Of a stretch of 64,000 bases of DNA, positions 60,412-64,000 are shown in pieces. The DNA comes from Halobacteriales archaeon QS_4_62_28 (GTDB lineage Archaea; Halobacteriota; Halobacteria; Halobacteriales; Haloarculaceae). The translations under genes and the position numbers were made by a program. Position 1 is the first letter of the stretch, and each line of letters starts with the position of its first letter. The stretch covers positions 62,001-126,000 of the forward strand of contig PXRO01000050.1 in assembly GCA_003021685.1 (NCBI GenBank), read 5' to 3'. The notes below the pieces were generated by a model. The model had not been told where the DNA came from and made no database searches. It saw nothing but the letters and a program-made list of their open reading frames with translations.

Positions 60412-63400
60412 ATGGCAGAGACAGAACACATCACCGTCGCGACGACGAGTTCCGGCGTCGGCGGCCAGGGCGAACCCGGCCGTTCGGTGGACCTGCCGGT
60501 ACTGGAATTGTTGACTGGGCGTGGGTTCATCACGGGGAAGTCGGGCGGCGGAAAGAGTATTCTGGAAGGCACTCCTGTCCATACTCGCAATGGTCGGCAA
60601 CCGATCGAGGATGTCGACGAAGGGCAAGCGGTACTCTCTCTCAATAAGCACACGTACGAACAGGAGTTCCGGGAAGTACAGGCGACGATCGAACACTCCG
60701 ACGATCGACTGCTAAAGATCACGCTCGAAGACGGGACCGAACTCGTCGGGACGGAAGATCACAGTTTCCTCACGGTCGATAATCTCGAAATCGTCCCAGT
60801 ACGGGGAGACGAACTCGAAGAAGGAACGTGGATGCCAGTGGCACGTGAACTGCCAAGTGCCGAGTCCGTGACTGATATCGACCTCGCGGAGTACGTCGGT
60901 GACGCCAACAACGTCGTCGTGGACGGCGAGACGATACGCAGTGGCTCCCGTACGGAGGATCGGTGCGTCGACCTGGATTTCGACGCTGGCAAAGAGATCG
61001 GTCTCTATCTGGCCGAGGGATCGTTCGACTCGGGCGAAACCCTCCAGATTTCGAACGTCGACGACGACATCCATGACTTCCTCGACCGGCGTGGTTTCAA
61101 CGTGTACGAACGGACCTGTAACAAGGGGTTCCAGCCCTATGCGAGGTTCCTGCGCACGGAGTTTGGGTCCGGTGCCGGCGAAAAGTCGGTCCCGAACTGG
61201 GCGTTCGATGCGCCGGCACCGTTCCGGGCAGGACTCCTCTCTGGGTACTTCGACGGCGACGGTACGATCGGTTCGGACGAGGTAACCGTCATCTCGAAGT
61301 CGCCAGCCCTGCTCGATAGGGTGCGTACCCTGCTCCGTCAGTTCGGCATCTCGTCAACGGTTCGAGACAAGTTTACGGTACACGACGGCGACCGCCAACG
61401 GTATCGGCGTCTCCGCGTCGATGCGTTTGCTATTCCGGCGTTCCGGGAGGTTGTCGACTTGAGCGTGGCTGACAAGCAGTCGAAACTCGACCGGTTCGCT
61501 CAACGACTCGACGACGGCGACACGTACAACCGAAAGGACATGATCCCGAACTTCGGATCGGTGTTGAACGCCGCCGCCCGTGAAAAGGGATGGACGACCG
61601 GCGACAGTCATCAATCTGCCGGTGCCAGCCTCCACCAGCACACTCGAAAGCAGAAAGTCGGACGTGAGACCTACAACCGACTCGTCGACGAACTCGGGAT
61701 CGAGGGTCGCGCCCGTGCATTTGGGCGATCCGACGTTCAGTGGAAACGAATCGTCTCGATCGAGGCCGTCGACGAGGAGCGAACAGTGTACGACCTCGAT
61801 GTCGAGCACAACGACAACTTCGTCGCCGATGGCGTGTTCGTCCACAACTCCAACACCGCCTCGGTCATCGCCGAGAACCTGTTGGACAATGGCTTTGGAC
61901 TGCTCATCGTCGACATCGACGGCGAGTATTACGGCCTGAAAGAGGAATACGAGATCCTCCACGTCGGGGGTGACGAGGAGTGTGACATCCAGGTCACCGT
62001 CGAACACGCGGAGAAAATCGCCTCGCTGGCCCTGGAACAGAACGTGCCGATCATCCTCGACATCTCGTCGTTTCTGGATCAGGAGGAGGCCGAAGAACTG
62101 CTGACACAGGTCGCAAAGCAACTGTTCGTCAAGGCCAAAAAACAGAAACAGCCCTTCCTGATGCTCGTCGAGGAGTGCCACGAGTGGATTCCCGAGAAGG
62201 GGTCGGTCAACGAAGTCGGGAAGATGCTCATCAAGATCGGCAAGCGCGGGCGCAAGCACGGCCTCGGCATCGTCGGCATCTCCCAGCGCCCGGCTGACGT
62301 CAAGAAAGACTACATCACACAGTGTGACTGGCTGGTGTGGCACCGCCTCACCTGGAACAACGACACCAAGGTGGTCGGGCGGATCATCGACTCCGAGTAC
62401 GCCAACGCCGTGGAGGAGTTGGACGACGGCGAAGCGTTCCTCATGACCGACTGGGCCGAATCGATCCGCCGCGTGCAGTTCCACCGCAAGCAGACCTTCG
62501 ACGCCGGCGCGACGCCGGGCCTCGACGACTTCGAACGCCCCGAACTCAAGTCCGTCAGCGAGGACCTGGTCAGCGAACTGGAGACGATCAGCGACGAGAA
62601 GGCCCAGACGGAGGACCGCATCAGGGAACTCCGCGAGGAACTCGACAAGAAGAACTCTCGCATCGCCGAACTCGAAACGGAGTTGCAGGACGCCCGGGAT
62701 ATGACACGGATGGCCGAGCAGTTCACCGATGCACTCCTGAACCACGTCGAGGGGTACAACCCCGGTCGGACCGAGAAGGAGAAACAGCGCAAGCGCCAGG
62801 CCCGCCTGACCGGCGACGCGATGACCAGCGACGGCCCTGACGAGACCTCCTCTCCCGACGAAACCACCGGCGGCGGCTTTGGCGACGCCTTCGGTGCCTT
62901 CGCCGACGACGGACCGGCTATCGCTGGCGGGATCAAAAACGGTGAGTCCGACGATACCGCCTTCGAGTTCGAACCGGCTGCCTTCGCCGAGGCCTCCGAC
63001 GAAGGCGACGGGGACCCGGCAGCCGCGTTCGACGCCCCACCGGACGACAGCGACGACGATGTCGTCGAGACGGACGACACCGGGGCCGACGGCGAGGCGG
63101 CCTCTGCGGAGGCACTCGCGGCCGAGGAAGCAGCGGCCAACGGGTCAGGGTCGGAGTCCGTCGACGAGCAGGCAAATGAGACACACACCGGATCACCCGG
63201 CATTCAGCACCGGTTTCTCGTCGATCTTCGCACAGATATCGCCGAAATGGACGAGAAGACGCGTCGTATGCTCGCGTACTACGTCGAACAGGGGTCGGAT
63301 ACCCCGCTGAACGCCCACTTTTCGGCCGGTGGCAGCGGCGACCGGACGAACGCCTACGCGCACAACCGACAGCTACGACTGGCTGGCTTCGTCGAACACG

Positions 63401-63525
63401 TCGGTCGCGGGCGATACGCGCCGCGACTTCAGGACCTCGTCAGGGAGTCGGCACCCGACGACCTCCCGGCTAGCGACGTCGTCGATGCCGTGATGACGCT
63501 CCGGGAGACGATCACCGTCGAATAG
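60412..63525 (+). CDS. HerA-type ATPase (DUF87) interrupted by an intein
   Basis: A 1037-residue precursor; the ATPase is about 606 residues after removal of a 431-residue intein. The N-extein ends FITGKSGGGK and the C-extein begins SNTASVIAE, so the intein splits the Walker A motif GKSGGGKS between Lys and Ser. Walker B is PFLMLVEECHEW (about residue 582). A coiled-coil region, an acidic disordered segment and a winged-helix-like C-terminus (RRMLAYYVEQGSDTPLN) follow. HerA-like ATPases process DNA ends or translocate DNA. Function requires splicing. Confidence 0.9.
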   Translation: MAETEHITVATTSSGVGGQGEPGRSVDLPVLELLTGRGFITGKSGGGKSILEGTPVHTRNGRQPIEDVDEGQAVLSLNKHTYEQEFREVQATIEHSDDRLLKITLEDGTELVGTEDHSFLTVDNLEIVPVRGDELEEGTWMPVARELPSAESVTDIDLAEYVGDANNVVVDGETIRSGSRTEDRCVDLDFDAGKEIGLYLAEGSFDSGETLQISNVDDDIHDFLDRRGFNVYERTCNKGFQPYARFLRTEFGSGAGEKSVPNWAFDAPAPFRAGLLSGYFDGDGTIGSDEVTVISKSPALLDRVRTLLRQFGISSTVRDKFTVHDGDRQRYRRLRVDAFAIPAFREVVDLSVADKQSKLDRFAQRLDDGDTYNRKDMIPNFGSVLNAAAREKGWTTGDSHQSAGASLHQHTRKQKVGRETYNRLVDELGIEGRARAFGRSDVQWKRIVSIEAVDEERTVYDLDVEHNDNFVADGVFVHNSNTASVIAENLLDNGFGLLIVDIDGEYYGLKEEYEILHVGGDEECDIQVTVEHAEKIASLALEQNVPIILDISSFLDQEEAEELLTQVAKQLFVKAKKQKQPFLMLVEECHEWIPEKGSVNEVGKMLIKIGKRGRKHGLGIVGISQRPADVKKDYITQCDWLVWHRLTWNNDTKVVGRIIDSEYANAVEELDDGEAFLMTDWAESIRRVQFHRKQTFDAGATPGLDDFERPELKSVSEDLVSELETISDEKAQTEDRIRELREELDKKNSRIAELETELQDARDMTRMAEQFTDALLNHVEGYNPGRTEKEKQRKRQARLTGDAMTSDGPDETSSPDETTGGGFGDAFGAFADDGPAIAGGIKNGESDDTAFEFEPAAFAEASDEGDGDPAAAFDAPPDDSDDDVVETDDTGADGEAASAEALAAEEAAANGSGSESVDEQANETHTGSPGIQHRFLVDLRTDIAEMDEKTRRMLAYYVEQGSDTPLNAHFSAGGSGDRTNAYAHNRQLRLAGFVEHVGRGRYAPRLQDLVRESAPDDLPASDVVDAVMTLRETITVE
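60556..61848 (+). other. Intein with LAGLIDADG homing endonuclease, in the HerA Walker A motif
   Basis: 431 residues, S49 to N479 of the precursor. Block A is SILEGTPVHT (residue 1 is Ser), block B is TEDHSFLTV, and the C-terminus is VFVHN followed by Ser+1 of the extein. Two LAGLIDADG-type helices are visible: EIGLYLAEGSF at about 195 and LSGYFDGDGTI at about 278. The endonuclease domain is therefore full-length and probably still able to home. Confidence 0.9.
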
Positions 63526-63560
63526 CGGGGAGAGTGATCGGGAAACTGGTTCTCGCTGGC

Positions 63561-64000
<440 letters not shown>

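Noticed and set aside
60252-60722. Long upstream extension of the hypothetical gene ending at 59904
   Set aside because: It overlaps the HerA N-terminus on the opposite strand and shows no conserved protein; the start at 60251 is adequate.
61354-62745. 463-aa minus-strand ORF inside the HerA gene
   Set aside because: Its hydrophobic composition is the antisense of an acidic coding sequence; the plus-strand frame contains the ATPase and intein motifs.
62310-63203. Ser-rich minus-strand ORF opposite the acidic tail of HerA
   Set aside because: Antisense of Asp/Glu/Gly-rich codons; no start signals.

Overview
The window is haloarchaeal chromosome (class Halobacteria). Coding sequence is GC-rich with heavy Asp/Glu use. 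Secreted proteins carry twin-arginine (Tat) signals, often with a lipobox. Promoters have TATA elements 25-32 nt upstream of leaderless start codons. There is a HalX/Bat-type regulatory repertoire, a haloarchaeal dodecin, IMP dehydrogenase, an archaeal triosephosphate isomerase and an intron-containing tRNA-Trp. The genus is not determinable; the content resembles Haloarculaceae-type carbohydrate users (inference). I saw no transposase, phage structural gene or CRISPR array.

Layout. (1) 1-7158: sugar uptake and catabolism: a Tat lipoprotein solute-binding protein and two ABC permeases, a DapA-family 2-keto-3-deoxy-sugar-acid-type aldolase divergent from an aldehyde dehydrogenase, and a Gfo/Idh/MocA oxidoreductase. 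A 15-bp perfect inverted repeat lies between the divergent pair. (2) 7650-11862: housekeeping and small genes (hisD, A-type Fe-S carrier, dodecin, two membrane proteins, glutaredoxin-like, gamma-glutamylcyclotransferase-like). (3) 11877-43436: a roughly 31-kb cell-surface glycan locus. It holds glycosyltransferases (GT2, DUF354, GT61, GT4), a Wzx-type flippase, large membrane proteins, three alkaline-phosphatase-superfamily enzymes, two polysaccharide-deacetylase-like proteins, an asparagine-synthase homologue, a FemAB/GNAT-like protein, an alpha/alpha-toroid-like protein, a GH26 glycosidase and Tat-exported beta-helix/PKD/repeat proteins. Its central genes (about 22-31 kb) look more AT-rich than the flanks. 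(4) 43610-48926: alcohol dehydrogenase, guaB, small conserved genes and tRNA-Trp. (5) 49213-60251: PAS/GAF/Bat-type regulator, two HalOD1 proteins, a class-I terpene-synthase-like gene, a PQQ-type sugar dehydrogenase homologue, peroxiredoxin, glutamine amidotransferase, glutamate-cysteine ligase and DNA polymerase IV. (6) 60412-64000: a HerA-type ATPase split by an intein inside its Walker A motif, and the 3' part of tpiA.

The most distinctive non-coding feature is a set of short dispersed repeats. Family A (core TGATACTGCCGGCTGT, up to about 70-88 bp) occurs at about nine places. At four of them its first three bases are the TGA stop codon of the adjacent gene. Family B (about 80 bp with inverted termini GGTGGACGTGC/GCACGTCCACC) occurs three times and supplies the C-terminus of one glycosyltransferase. 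The other main leads are an apparently undescribed 78-residue secreted domain with an 89-residue period shared by two exported proteins, an asparagine-synthase homologue that has lost its glutaminase cysteine, an archaeal terpene-synthase-like protein, and duplicated tRNA-Trp 3' ends that look like attachment-site scars.

How the genes may work together (inference): nucleotide-sugar glycosyltransferases and the flippase build and export a surface polysaccharide or glycan. Phosphatase-superfamily enzymes, deacetylase-like proteins, the amidotransferase-like enzyme and the FemAB-like protein would decorate it. The Tat-exported beta-helix proteins would bind or cut it outside the cell. The left-hand ABC/aldolase/dehydrogenase block would take up and degrade sugars.
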